Assembly: GCF_019649055.1 (NCBI RefSeq)
Contig: NW_026570331.1
Span: forward strand, 62,001-126,000
Direction: 5' to 3'
Length of the DNA stretch: 64,000 bases
DNA from: Paramacrobiotus metropolitanus
Lineage: Eukaryota > Tardigrada > Eutardigrada > Parachela > Macrobiotidae
The position numbers were made by a program, and so were the translations under genes. Below, piece by piece: positions 1 through 11,065 of this stretch (within the stretch, counting starts at the first letter, position 1; every line of letters starts with the position of its first letter). The notes under the pieces were generated by a model. The model had not been told where the DNA came from, did no database searches, and saw only the letters and a list, made by a program, of their open reading frames with translations.

Positions 1-1098
1 CGGACCAAGCGACCACTGGGAGACTGAATGTTCACCAACCAACACAAACTATGGTGGTCAGTGATGACCGTCACAACCCGACCTAACAGATAGTAACGAA
101 ACTTATCTGCGGTCCAGACGATTCCCAAACACTCCCGCTCCGTGGTGCTGTAGTTCCGCTCCGCGGCGTTCAAGCGGCGGCTCCCATAAGCCAGCACACG
201 CAAGACACCGTCCGCATCCTGCTGCAGAATGACCACTCCGATGGCGTATCCACTGGCGTCCGGGTGGATCTCCACCGGTCGCGATACGTCAAAGTGTCCA
301 AGCACCGGCGACGAGACGAGACGGTTCTTCAACGCCTCGAATGCCCCTTCCTGCAGCTGCTCCCAGACGAACGGCACGTCCTTCTTCGTCAGCTCGTACA
401 GCGGACAGGCCAGCGCCGCATAGTCTTTGATGAAACGCCGGTAATAACCGGTTAAACCGAGAAACGCACGCACGGCTTTAAGATTTGCGGGAACCGGGAA
501 ATCGGTAATGGCACGTACCTTTTCAGGGTCGGCCACCACGCCTTCCCGCGTCACCGTAAATCCCAGTACGTTGACTGTCGCTTTTAGAAAGTGACACTTC
601 TCCGGTTTGAACATTAACTCGATCTCCCGACATCGAGAAAACAGCGCCTCCAATACTTCTTCATGCTCCTCCAACGTAAACGTCGCGATGATCACATCAT
701 CCAGGTAGACCGCCACGACGCCCCGCACGATGAGGTCCCCCACGATTGTTGTCATGGTACGCTGGAAGTACGATGGAGCGTTCTTGAGCCCAAAGCACAG
801 TACCTCGTACTCGTAGAACCCCATTGGCGACTGGAAGGCTGTCAACGGCTTCGACTCCTCCGCTAATGGCATCTGCCAGTAACCGGATACCAAGTCCAAC
901 GTGGAGATATACCGTTTGCCAGACAACGCCTGCAAACAATCGTCCACACGCGGCAGAGGGGTACTTATCAGAAATCGTTATACTGTTAACACCCCTGACG
1001 TCATTGCACAGGCGCCAGCTACGCCCATGATCCTTCCGCGCCAAGACAATCGGACTAGAACAGTCACTGCGGGACGGTCTAATCACCCCCCTTGTCAA
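1..1098 (-). pseudogene. Reverse transcriptase / RNase H region of Gypsy pol, frame-broken
   Basis: On the minus strand the RT begins with CSSPIVLARKDHGRSWRLC, then a one-base shift near 960 moves the frame. The rest follows with the catalytic box YLDDVII near 675-695 and a run-on toward an RNase H-like region at the left edge. These are the standard RT motifs of Ty3/Gypsy elements. The integrase is beyond the window. The piece reads as one decayed or mis-sequenced pol gene rather than separate genes. Confidence 0.8.
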
Positions 1099-3556
1099 TC
1101 ATAGCGCTAATTTGCCGGTTAATCTCCTCGACTTCCGGCGGTGCATACCGGTACTGATTCCGAAACTTCGGCTTCGTACCCGGCATCAGGTCAATACGGA
1201 ACGGCTCTACCTTAGCCTGACCCATCTTACGGCCCTCAGTATGAAAAAGGTCACCGTACTTCTCAATCAACTTAGTTATCCGACTCACCCCGTCGGTCGT
1301 ATCAGCGTCTCCAATGTCAAAATCCGAAACGGGACGGCGTGGCCAATCGTACTCCCACATCGCCAGCTCATCCTCCGGTACATCCGGATCGCCATACTTC
1401 ATAAGCTGATTCACTCGTGGCGTCGTCAGCATGGATCCCTGATCCGCGGTCATCCGGGCGCACAGGGCCGCCGCCGGCATCATGACCGCATCCCGGGTGT
1501 GGCCGCAGGTATCCGTCACCACCGTGTCACCACATCCCCCATGCGTGACCGTGGTACCATCCTGTCCCACGTACAAGAGCGCCGCATTGCACACATCCAC
1601 CAGCCATCCGGGTTGGCGCAGGAAGTTGCATCCCAGTACGCACTCGTATCCCTCGTTGCTGACATTGTCAAAAACACAAAAAGCCACCGGCAGCTTCTGG
1701 TTTGCTACCGCAACATCGAGTACGATCTTACCCGTTGTACGGATCGTACTCCCGTCACCCAGTTCCACAGGCATCATCAGTGGATCCGGCATGACATCCA
1801 GCTTCCTCTCCAGGAAACCCCGGTTTACAACGGAGAGGTTGGCACCAGTGTCCACCAAGGCACGTGCAGCCTGTCCGTTCAAGGTCACATCAACACACAT
1901 GTGCGTTCCGAGCACAGCGTGACGGCCTTCGCCCCCATCTCCAGGCGTACGCATCATTGTGTAGAGAGGACGCTTTCGTGGAATCTTTTCCCACAAGCCG
2001 AAGGAGTCCTTGCCGATCTCATACTTATACGGTAAAAAGTCACCGTCGCGAAGCGGTCGCAACTCTTTATCGCAATGAAACTTGACACCCACACCGATCA
2101 ATTCGTCTTCATCTTCCACTTTGACTTGCAATAAATTATTAGCTTGCACACCGACGCTAACTGTACTGACCGTGTGTAAGCCGGCGTCCGTTTGCGTGCT
2201 TGCATGCCGTGCATCTCCATTCACTGAAGCGGTGCTGTCAGCTGATCCACGCCGATTACGCGTTTCACACACCGAGTCGGCATAAATGCTGATCGTATCG
2301 GACTCGTCGGTTGACTGCACTTCGTCCTCCACCTCGGCCTGATACACGCGCAGCTCATGCGCCGCAGTAGTGTCCAAAGGTCGGCTTCGGAATGGCGTGC
2401 ATTCAATACAACCAGGACACGTACCTGCTGACAACGCAACCGGGTATCCGTCTAGCATACGGTACACATACCCACACGACGTTGCCCCATACGCCGCACA
2501 GCCGGCATCCGCCCCGGACATAGCGGCCAGCGTGGCTGCCGCCTCCCATGTCGGGTCGTCCCTGCCTGTACGGTCCAATGCGCTTCCGCGCATCATCCGG
2601 AGTCCCGCCCTCGGCGCAGCTCCCTTGGCATCTTTAGCCCGCTTCGGACAATCCCGAAGCAAATGTTCCGTTGATCCGCAGTTCCAGCAGGACTTATTTT
2701 TACGTGGTGCGGTCAATGCGTTTCCGGTTCGTGCCGGTCTCGATGCGTCGCTGTGGTTGGAATCAGCAGCGGTTAACTTAGAATGAAATTCTGGCTTACC
2801 GCCACTTCGACGGAAATGGTTGTTGGCACGCTGATCCGCCGCCTGCTGTCGTTGGTTGGCTTGCTCCTCCCTCCGTAAGGACTGCGCCGCCTTCTGCAGG
2901 TCCGCGAAGAATCCTTGAGGCGTCTTGGCTGCGGAGGTGACTAACATCTTGTCGATCTCCGGGTAAAGTCCGTTCCGCAGCTTCAGGAGGACGTCCAGGT
3001 CATCCATTTTGAAATCGTATTCATAACATAGGTCAACCATGTCATTGTAATAATCTTCAACGGATTCGTTCTTCTGTAACTTACGCTGAGAAATCTTCAG
3101 CTTCAGTTGCAACTTCCAATCTTCAGTCTGGAAGCGTGCCAGGAGGGCGTCCCTGAAGGCCTTCCACGTCGTGTAGGGCTTTGTCCCGTCCTCCGACACA
3201 GTGTTGTACCACTGACCCGCATGGCCAGTCAAGTACACGGGGACTTGCGTCAGCTGCTTCGCATCGTCCCACTCCAACGCCTGCGCCACCGTCCGGAACC
3301 TACGAACCCACTGCGCAACATTCTCACCGGCTTTCCCGGTGAACACCGGCGGTCGCACGTCCGTCGCTACCGCAAGCGATCCCATCACGTCCGCCAACTC
3401 CCGGGCATTCACAGAGAATGCCGGAGCCTGCCGTCCACCTGATACGTCCAGCTTCGCCATCGTAGTCTCCACAGGCGGCAATTCGTCCACAATCGGTTTA
3501 TCCTCGTCGTCCGAAAATAGGTTGCCCAGGGGGTCAGTCTCCCCCTTTACTGACAT
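1079..3556 (-). CDS. Gag-protease polyprotein of Ty3/Gypsy element
   Basis: This 825-residue frame has a gag capsid region (roughly residues 70-230, with a retrotransposon-gag pattern around WVRRFRTVAQALEW and AFRDALLARF). A CCHC zinc knuckle (CWNCGSTEHLLRDCPKR) lies near residue 290. A retroviral-type aspartic protease carries ALVDTGANLSVV near residue 575. The frame ends in a G-rich run at about 1090-1098, where the RT frame starts in another phase. A programmed shift is possible, but a one-base indel in a G run is simpler. The product would form virus-like particles and mature the polyprotein. Confidence 0.85.
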   Translation of the reverse strand: MSVKGETDPLGNLFSDDEDKPIVDELPPVETTMAKLDVSGGRQAPAFSVNARELADVMGSLAVATDVRPPVFTGKAGENVAQWVRRFRTVAQALEWDDAKQLTQVPVYLTGHAGQWYNTVSEDGTKPYTTWKAFRDALLARFQTEDWKLQLKLKISQRKLQKNESVEDYYNDMVDLCYEYDFKMDDLDVLLKLRNGLYPEIDKMLVTSAAKTPQGFFADLQKAAQSLRREEQANQRQQAADQRANNHFRRSGGKPEFHSKLTAADSNHSDASRPARTGNALTAPRKNKSCWNCGSTEHLLRDCPKRAKDAKGAAPRAGLRMMRGSALDRTGRDDPTWEAAATLAAMSGADAGCAAYGATSCGYVYRMLDGYPVALSAGTCPGCIECTPFRSRPLDTTAAHELRVYQAEVEDEVQSTDESDTISIYADSVCETRNRRGSADSTASVNGDARHASTQTDAGLHTVSTVSVGVQANNLLQVKVEDEDELIGVGVKFHCDKELRPLRDGDFLPYKYEIGKDSFGLWEKIPRKRPLYTMMRTPGDGGEGRHAVLGTHMCVDVTLNGQAARALVDTGANLSVVNRGFLERKLDVMPDPLMMPVELGDGSTIRTTGKIVLDVAVANQKLPVAFCVFDNVSNEGYECVLGCNFLRQPGWLVDVCNAALLYVGQDGTTVTHGGCGDTVVTDTCGHTRDAVMMPAAALCARMTADQGSMLTTPRVNQLMKYGDPDVPEDELAMWEYDWPRRPVSDFDIGDADTTDGVSRITKLIEKYGDLFHTEGRKMGQAKVEPFRIDLMPGTKPKFRNQYRYAPPEVEEINRQISAMIDKGGD

Positions 3557-3640
3557 AAGACTACGCCCACGAAACCACCGTACTAAAGGTCACGGTATTC
3601 AAACTGCTTTCGGCACCATCTAAAGGTCCCGTGTTCTCCA

Positions 3641-3654
3641 CGGTTTCGGCACCA
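3641..3654 (-). other. Primer-binding site of the Gypsy element
   Basis: The minus strand reads TGGTGCCGAAACCG two bases downstream of the LTR end. The TGG start matches the CCA-3' end of a tRNA primer, and the position between LTR and gag is the canonical one. The tRNA species was not determined. Confidence 0.6.
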
Positions 3655-3656
3655 AA

Positions 3657-3980
3657 TGATACGCTTACACTATCCGTAAGGCGTAATGAATATCGGGTTT
3701 TAGCCACTTTAATAATACTCAGCTAAGAACTAACAAATAACAAGTAAACATGAGCTTATATAACGGCCTAAGCCGGAAATAACAGGACATCCAGGGAAAC
3801 GACCTAATATCAGACAATCACTCATTGTCAGTACATCTGGCTCACAAGGGCATGAGAAAGGCAAAAACATGGACTATGACCATAGAATAAACGCACACAT
3901 GACCATAGGTACATGACCATAGGGAAAAACATATATGACCATAGGTTACATTACTACATGAGTAATCCGGTTATGTAACA
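3657..3980 (-). repeat. 5' LTR of the Gypsy element
   Basis: On the minus strand the segment starts TGTTACATAACC (at 3980) and ends CA (at 3657), two bases before the primer-binding site, giving about 324 bp. A TATA box (minus TATATAAG, 3755-3762) sits inside, as expected for an LTR promoter. The part near 3870-3960 contains several copies of the octamer GACCATAG. The second LTR lies outside the window, so the borders rest on the TG...CA ends and the primer-binding site only. Confidence 0.65.
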
Positions 3981-4439
3981 TCCTTATGGTAGTTTTTACA
4001 AGGGCACTTCATGCCTGTCTTGGCATGTGCTCCTCCGCCGCCACGCGGTTCCATGGGTTGATTCCTCCGCGGTTGGCACTGACCGGATACGCCTATAAAA
4101 CACCATGTGCTTGCAGTTGCATAAACAAGAATAAGTACTGTACGGGACTGCCTTTACATCGGTATTGGCACCATGCCGCAAATTTTTTAAAGTTAACGCA
4201 AACGATTTCCCAGTATGGTCTGCGGCAAATAACCTATATTCTTGCAGTTCAATAACAATTGAAAGCTGAACAGTAATTAAAATTATGTTACATGAAAATG
4301 ACAGCAGTATGTACGTTCTATGCAGTATAACTCGTCAAATAGCATTTTACTGTGAAATGCGACTTTTTAATTATAGGTGCTAACATTTAAAAAATGGATG
4401 AGCTTTCTTGCATAAAACCTTTCTAGATTCTGAACTTAC

Positions 4440-4496
4440 CACAAACAGCAGAAACACTGCGGCCAAAGCGAAAAGGCAAAAATAAGAGCGCTGCAT
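4440..4496 (-). CDS. Possible first exon encoding a signal peptide
   Basis: An ATG at 4496 (minus) opens a 19-residue hydrophobic segment (MQRSYFCLFALAAVFLLFV) that ends exactly at a consensus donor GTAAGT (phase 0). That is what a signal-peptide exon of a secreted protein looks like. No downstream exon could be recognised between here and the Gypsy LTR 460 bp away, so the gene may be disrupted by that insertion or the exon may be chance. Confidence 0.25.
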
Positions 4497-4601
4497 GATT
4501 AACACTGTTATCAACGCAAACTTAGCAAGTAAAATGGAACAATTTGGAGTTCGATTTTTTAGTGTGAGTTTGTGTAGGTTTCTGAAAGGCATTTTATACA
4601 C

Positions 4602-6609
4602 CAGAGTTTATGTGGTTTTAAGTATAAAAATTTGCCGGTTGAGGCAATTCTCGAGTTTTTCCGAAAACTTTACAGTGATTCTGGAGTTGTTCGTTGAATA
4701 TGGTGCTGCCAACAGCTGGCAATCGTATAACTTCTCCTGATTTTTTACATAATGTGCAGCGTTGGCTCGATGATTTCCGGAATTATCTTGCATAAAATGC
4801 ATGCGTTTGCTCGAATTTGGAGTATATGCCGAATAGGGAGTATATGGTCAGAATTACCACTTGGAAAACTTGAATTTGTGGTTAGTAAGCAAGTTGAATT
4901 TTGATGCGGTTCGAGAAGTTCATGTCAGAAGTAAGAAGGCTTTCGGAAGGATTTTTGTATGGTCAAAACTCAAAAGTGAGGAAAACTTTCTAGAGAAAAA
5001 GACACATTTTCTTACATAAAAGGTAAGAAATGTTTTTGTTGTGAAAATTTGTCATGCACAATAAAAGTTAGATGTTTGTTTCCTGTCGGTTAAACGCTTG
5101 TCGCTGACAGGCGTACTGCAACCGGCAATGGTAAAAATACCCCGTATTATAAAATTAGTGTGAGCGTGCACGTCAGCAGATCAATAAAGATATCATCGAC
5201 TGCTCAATAACTGTCGAGTATTTGTCCACATTTTATTCGGCAATAGCTATCCAAGAGACGCAGAACAACAACATCGATCACACTACTTAGTATACAGTAA
5301 TGTAATGTTTACACCAAACAGTGGCCGGCTACATGATCTTTCGGGTGGCATGCACAAAGTGCAAGATTATCGGTGGATTTTTGGTCGTCCGGTAATGGCA
5401 CCAGTAACGCCTGGATGCATAGGTATGTTTTTTGAACTTTTTTCCCCCTAAAGGGCCATTAAAAGCAAAAGATTTCGAATTAAGTTTTCATTTAGAACTG
5501 TTTCTTTGCGTATGAGTGAATGAGTGCATGTGAGCCTATCTACGTACAGTAGACCGTAACTATGATCTTTCCATTTTTCAATTCGCTGAGAAAACTGCGC
5601 AGTGCACATCACTATAACGGTCAATTATATCGACGACTTTATTCAGCCAACGTCCTGTTGACAGCGTCACCAAAATGCTTGCTAGAAACAACATCAAATG
5701 AAAAAGTGGCCCCATTTCGCAATACTTGTACTCGTACTGTTATATACTCGTACTATAATTCCTTTTCTGTTCTCAACTTCTCGTACAAAAATTAAAACTG
5801 GCAACAGCGATTTAAACCCATATCAGTAACATTCGCAGTTTTTTACATAAGAACAGGTTTCTCACAGATTTTGTGCTACACTAATTAAGCGAACGGCTTT
5901 ACGGTGCCGTAAATGTCCATTTCACAGCTTTGCAGCGGTCTCGATCAAGCCGGTGTACTAAAATGCGTGCCAACTACCAATACAAAATTCAAAAGCTCAA
6001 CATTTGACGAAATGCCAGCTACCGTTCACGTCGATGATCACATCAATGACACATGTCCACGTCGAGCTATCTACGTACGTAAGCATGACGAGGATCAAAG
6101 CCAAACCCATCTGCATCTGATAAGATATTTTGTGACTCCATGATACACCGAAACTTTGTCACAGCAATGAAATCATGGACTGAGTTTCCGAAGAAAAAAT
6201 CGCGGTAGAGATGCGTATCTGTAGATCAGCAAAACTGAAGCGGCTAACAAGTATTCATGTCAAATCAATGTCATTTATCTGACTAAGACTGACGCGCGCA
6301 ATGAAGAACGATAAGAATCTTTTTATGGCAAACAGAAGATGCAACACGAATAATGCAGTAACGAGATTGCAGTCAGCCATGAATGTACATATAAAGACCA
6401 GCTGTCAGTAGGGACTGCTGCTAACGGCTGAAGGCTTTTTCTCGCGGGAGTAAAAACTACGGGTAGTTTCTCCCGGAGTACTTTATGATAGAAACTTCGT
6501 AAGATCAACGTAATCACCGCGATGTTGACATTGCCATTTTCCAGAAACTTTTATTACAAAATAGTTTTGCGCTCGGATTAAGCCCGATTAGGGAGTGTGA
6601 ATACAGAAA
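4602..6609. other. Mostly non-coding interval
   Basis: This is AT-rich sequence between the Gypsy element and the first F-box gene. Apart from the weak exon candidate at 5305-5422 and an uninformative 76-residue frame at 5913-6143, no recognisable gene was found. Near 6450-6475 there is a short imperfect dyad around CTCGCGGGAG / TTCTCCCGGAG. Confidence 0.5.
5305..5422 (+). CDS. Possible coding exon of unknown gene
   Basis: An ATG at 5305 opens a 39-codon frame with balanced amino-acid use, ending at a consensus donor (G|GTATGT). No homology was recognised and no partner exon was identified with confidence; a frame at 5913-6143 could belong to the same transcript. This is inference from splice signal and composition only. 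Confidence 0.2.
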
Positions 6610-9600
6610 ATGTTTACTAGGGATTTGTGGGGATATGGAGCTGTGGATGTCGTGGATAGGCAATCGAATATTGTTCGACGTGGAATGATTATCGATACCG
6701 ACAACAAACTTCAGTACACCATTGATTTCGACTACAGAGGACATCACGCGGAAAACATTTCCACAAGCCAATATAGTATTGTTCCCGGGCATGCGGATTC
6801 CCGGGCATGGGGATCCGGGCCACCAACATACTACATCCCCTACTGCAGCAACGATGCGAGATGCCTGTTATATCAAATCAGCGCGGATCACCCGTGGCGA
6901 TGGTATCCTTATAAAATTCTTCTGAAGTCAGATAGTTTTGCTGTCGTGCAGATTGACCTTGGTCAGCGAACCGTACGAGAGATACTGCCTTCAGAGTGTG
7001 TTTTGTACTACTGCTTCGGGTCGCCTAGTACCTATGCACTGAAACACCAGTACGTCAAGCACAGTGTCAGACTACCGGACAGTAAAGAACTACATGATGT
7101 CACGAAACAGAATACCTTCAAAACCAGATGGTGTCGACAGACCGGCACGATTTTCTTAAAAGTCGACAGGATGAGACTTCTCTATCTTTCCCCTGTGGAT
7201 CACTGGATAAGCCCCTCTGAATGTGTACGTTACTATTCTCATCCCATTACATTATCACTATGTACATAATAATTATGTTAACTCCACTCTAGTACATAAT
7301 TACCGTAAAACCCGATATTAACGCCCCCCCCCCGAAATTAACGCCCCGTGCGGTTTTAAACGCCCCCTCCCATAGGCCACGAAGTAATAAAAGCCCCCCC
7401 CCCCGAAATTATCGCCCCGGGGCGCTTATTAAGTTGCGGCGCCGCGCTTTTGTAGTCTGTTGTCGGTACAGTCTGAATGGTACATTTTGCTAATTTAGTT
7501 AAATTCCACTTATTGCACACCATGACCCGTAAAACCATGATTTTCTAACAGATGTCTTTTTTACTGAATTATTTCTGTAATGTTCATACATATTAATCTC
7601 GTTAAAGCTGAAGTAACATGAGCGCGTTATTCATTTGAAATATTAGACGCCCGCCGTAATAAACGCCCCCAGCGGTTTTAAGCGCCCCCTCCCGAAGCTC
7701 TCGAAAAAATAAAAGCCCAGGGGGTTAATATCGGGTTTTACGGTATAATGTACTGCTGTAATGCATGAAGGAATCATTAATATGTGACGTATGTATGTAT
7801 CTAGTATAATGTCCTGTTTGAAATACATGTAAAATAAATGAATAACAATAATAAAGGTAATAACAAAATAGCTCGATTGAAATGCATTGTAAAATCAAAG
7901 GCCTTAGTGTACAAGGTACATCATTGTACATATTGCGAGTATGTTCAGTGGATGTCGTAAATTAACAGTGGTACTTAACACCCACCGCCTATAGCGCTTT
8001 CCATATGGGTGGGCACACATTAACACCCCTCTAAAAAGTGTATACGTCCCGGTCCATTACTATGAGCATGCGAAAACAGCGCTTGAATTACGTACAGTAA
8101 CTGTCGAGTTGGCACCACATCCATGAAGTAGGAACAGAATATTTCAGAAATTTGACAGAAATCAATCACATTATCAATCATGAATAATTATCATCGTCAA
8201 TGAATTCTGAGATCATAATTGAAAGTTTGTTTCGTTTTCTTTACAGAAACGCCAGCTTTCGATTCTACGGGAATACTTGTGCTTGTCCAGCCTACCGGTA
8301 TGTGTCTGCACTGCATGGTAGCTTTTATTCAGGCAACAGCCAACTCACATAACTTACAACAAGCCTGCGCTGATACACTTATTACAACTTTTCAGTTTGC
8401 ATACTGAAGAATTAACCAAAATACTTAAATACGTATTTCAGTAATATTACGTACTATGTGTAAATATAGATATATACCCATTCAGTAGCAGTGAAATGGT
8501 ACTAATTAGCTTACAAATGGAAATGGTACTAATTAGAAATGGTATTAATTAGGTTACCTGTACACACATACCTGTACACTCTACCTGTACATACATAACA
8601 TTATCTAAAATACGGACTTCTTCTGTCTCTAAAAAAGTTCTTAAATTTTTTTTATTTTTATTTTCCTGTTTTTATGTATTTTCTAAAGATTTCCTTTATG
8701 ATTAAGACAATAATTTTCTAGCCGAAAAACCGTAAACTGAGGCATCCCTACGGTTAGGCACTGACGGTACACGGTAACGTTCAATAATGCACAGTGCCAC
8801 CGTCATCTAACGCCGTTGCAGTACTGGTACTGTTTATGTACATTGTACATGTACATCGTGACTTACGACACAGATGTTTTAAACTGTACGAACCAAAGGC
8901 GGTAATTACGCGCTTTCGCTTATAGTGGGACGCCGAAATATCTGTGAGCAGTCTATCTCTGGACACCTTAACTGACATCCTTTTGTCGCTGGATGTGTAC
9001 GCACAGGTCAACTGTCGTCGTGTCTGTTATAACTGGAATGCAATCGTTCAGTCCCGGGGGGCGGAACACGTGGAAATCGACTTGGTGAACAGCCGGACAA
9101 GCACATTGGCCTGGCTACTACATAAAAAAGTCACTCCTCAGACCAAACTACTGAAATTAACCACAAAACGGTTACGCGACTGCCACCAAGAATCGGACAA
9201 GAATTTTGGCTTGAGACCGTTTACTGCAGCTGCCATAGTCAAAGCCAACAACATCGTGGTGCCGGTTCTCGTCGTTTCCCATGTCGAAGCCTATATGCAT
9301 GATCTGGTAGATTATTCTCACGAAGGACTGAAGCTCGCGTCGTGTTTCGCGGATACCTGTGCTAAACTGATTCTGCAGAAAGTAGAAGTACTCTGTTGCT
9401 TCCTTCCATATTACCTGTATCGATCGATGCCGACTCTTGGCTTGATCAGTGGCTCCTTGAATACAAAAGAGGCGTCTGCTGTTCGCGTGATGCTAAACTT
9501 GCTCGAGGCGGCGTGTACAGAAGTGCCCATAGACTTTCTGGATTTCTTGCAGGAGCGGCTAATCCATTTGCATCTCCAAAGCAAACTCCTCAGGGTACGG

Positions 9601-9971
9601 TATTTCCATATTATACTAAAATCCTAAAAGTAACCCATATCGAGAGTGCTCTTTTTGCTCAGGTAATGCGGAACTGGCAGTTGGGTGATGGACGATTTGC
9701 CTCCGCAGATGCACTCCTTCAGTTGCAGAATGACAGCCTTTTCGTGAAGACTCCTCTCAGGTCGCTGCGACGAATGACTGTGTTTGCGCTGTGTTATGGT
9801 CTTGACGGTAGCTGCAACGAACATCACGAAGATTACTACCGTGACCGCCATTACGACGATTTTTTTTTTGTTGCAACGATTGTGTCGGCAATTATTCCTC
9901 TGACTCTGACCCTGATGACCAACATGCGGATTTTAGTGATAAAACGAGAGGGCGTCGAAGGAGAACAATAA
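6610..9971 (+). CDS. F-box protein with lineage-specific N-terminal module (copy A)
   Basis: Exons inferred by alignment to the copy at 54021-56243: 6610-7224, 8247-8297, 8926-9594 and 9663-9971, all phase 0. Exon 1 encodes a conserved ~200-residue module of unknown fold (GMIIDTDNKLQYTIDFDYRG and HQYVKHSVRLPDSKEL). Exon 2 is 17 codons in both copies. Exon 3 opens with an F-box (LSLDTLTDILLSLDVYAQVN then CRRVCYNWN), which normally binds SKP1 in SCF ubiquitin ligases. The last exon has a T9 run near 9860. The visible frame after it turns hydrophobic, while the other frame gives an acidic then arginine-rich tail like copy B, so a one-base indel is likely there. Intron 1 holds a MITE. Confidence 0.65.
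7301..7745. mobile_element. Short non-autonomous DNA transposon (MITE) in F-box intron 1
   Basis: The ends are inverted copies of TACCGTAAAACCCGATATTA (22 bp matching to ..TTAAC), with TA at both outer edges, as for Tc1/mariner-type insertions. The interior has C-rich blocks and a direct repeat (7353-7400 against 7672-7722, both with TTTTAAxCGCCCCCTCCC). No transposase frame is present. Confidence 0.65.
8493..8600. repeat. Short degenerate tandem repeats
   Basis: The motif AAATGGTACTAATTAG occurs three times in partly overlapping form, followed by three copies of ACCTGTACAC-like sequence. The repeats lie inside F-box intron 2 and have no evident function. Confidence 0.5.
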
Positions 9972-10329
9972 AGACGAGAAAAACTACGCAACCGGAACGA
10001 CGCAGAAAGAGACAGAACCATAAAAATTACTCTAAATGCACGAACGCTTTCTATACTGATGGTGATTGTACCGCTGATCTTTTCGATTTCAATATGCTTT
10101 TATGGGCGCCGAACCGGAAGCAAGCTGGCGCTGGTATGCGGATGTCGTGATTTCGGACAACTGGTTGTATGATGTACCGTTTATTTGACCATGAGTAGGG
10201 AAAGAAAGTCCACGTATCAGATTGCATGCCGCTATGCAAGTGCTGCTGTGTAATTGGAGCGGCTATTAATAAGCTGGTCGGCGACGTTGTGTGCTCCTTG
10301 ATAAAGAATGGGAGAGAATATTTCCGAAA

Positions 10330-10846
10330 AAGGTTAGAAATTCGCTATGGCCGGGGTTCATCATGAAAAATTTATTAAAAATACAAACTTAAAATTGGGT
10401 GCCTATAAAAGCCAACTGCAGGGTGCGTTTGTTAAATTAATAGTAAAAAGGTGTCTTTAAAAAAAGGGGTGTAAAATGGCGGCTATAGCGAATTTCTAAT
10501 ATTTTTCGGACACATCCAGGTTGTTGCCGTTGGCGTTACCTGTTACATCATTCTACACTCTGTGCCTGCTGAGGGCATAGAATGATGCAACACCTGACTG
10601 CATTAAATCGTACACTATCCTGCATGCTGACAATAAACCGGCCCTGTATTGCATCAACCTTGAAGTTCATGGCATTGTGAACAATCGACTAGCTGCAAAA
10701 TAAGAAACGATACGCTGTCCAAACATCTACAGAGTACAGACTGTACGGATCTGCCAAAACGCTGGGCGTGCATTCGACCATGTACAGTAGAGAAGTACAC
10801 TGCCACATTAATCGTTGGCGGCGCGGGTGAGTGTCGACGGAAAAAA
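10330..10846 (+). promoter_or_regulatory. Upstream block of P450 copy 1 (separated from its gene)
   Basis: This stretch aligns, with substitutions, to the region just upstream of P450 copy 2 (about 43976-44430) and, on the minus strand, copy 3 (about 52990-53345). Shared landmarks are GGGTGCCTATAAAA, TTACATCATTCT, CAACCTTGAAGTT, GAAACGATACGCT and TTGGCGGCGCG. In copy 2 it leads straight into the gene; here it stops at GACGGAAAAAA, where 25.6 kb of inserted DNA begins, and continues at 36466. I infer an ancestral P450 5' flank that was split by the insertion. Confidence 0.7.
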
Positions 10847-10847
10847 A

Positions 10848-10966
10848 GAATTTTATTGGTTTAGTTATTAGACAGTAATTTACACATCACTTACAAAAAA
10901 CATTATAACACAAAGTAAACAGCATTAAAACCATCAGAACATGGAACAGTGGACGTCACAGACAGC
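10848..10966 (-). mobile_element. 3' end of a non-LTR-type retroelement (left remnant)
   Basis: Read on the minus strand, this 119-bp piece continues the coding frame of the fragment at 35959-36290 across the Polinton insertion for about 20 residues to a stop. A short 3' UTR with AATAAA follows, just before the target duplication at 10836-10846. The last six bases (10961-10966, GACAGC) are the Polinton target duplication. Confidence 0.65.
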
Positions 10967-11065
10967 AGTAGTAATATGCCTGTCTCGACCGGCATTTAGA
11001 TGTGGGACGCTGATAAGAGCGTCCCGGGATGACGTCCCGTTTTTCAAAATTAATTTAGAAAATTC
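10967..11065 (+). repeat. Left terminal inverted repeat of the Polinton
   Basis: 99 bp with two mismatches to the reverse complement of 35860-35958. It holds nested palindromes around GGGACGCT...AGCGTCCC and GGGATGACGTCCC. Another hairpin-forming stretch lies just inside (11132-11167, arms CGTCCCTGC/GCAGGGACG). Confidence 0.9.

Larger units (their letters stand above)
1..3980 (-). mobile_element. Ty3/Gypsy LTR retrotransposon, 5' part (window-truncated)
   Basis: Read on the minus strand, the order is LTR, primer-binding site, gag with zinc knuckle, aspartic protease, reverse transcriptase, RNase H-like region; the element runs off the left edge, so its 3' LTR is not seen. The order and the DTG protease motif place it in the Ty3/Gypsy group. 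Two single-base frame breaks (near 1095 and near 960) interrupt the pol region, so this copy is probably dead unless they are sequence errors. Confidence 0.9.

Noticed and set aside
1112-2035. 307-codon plus-strand frame
   Set aside because: It is antisense to the gag-protease gene, whose frame carries the zinc knuckle and DTG protease motifs.
10967-11065. Terminal repeat as the 3' UTR of the retroelement
   Set aside because: The 6-bp duplication GACAGC lies exactly outside AGT...ACT at both ends, and the retroelement frame continues across it, so the repeat belongs to the Polinton.
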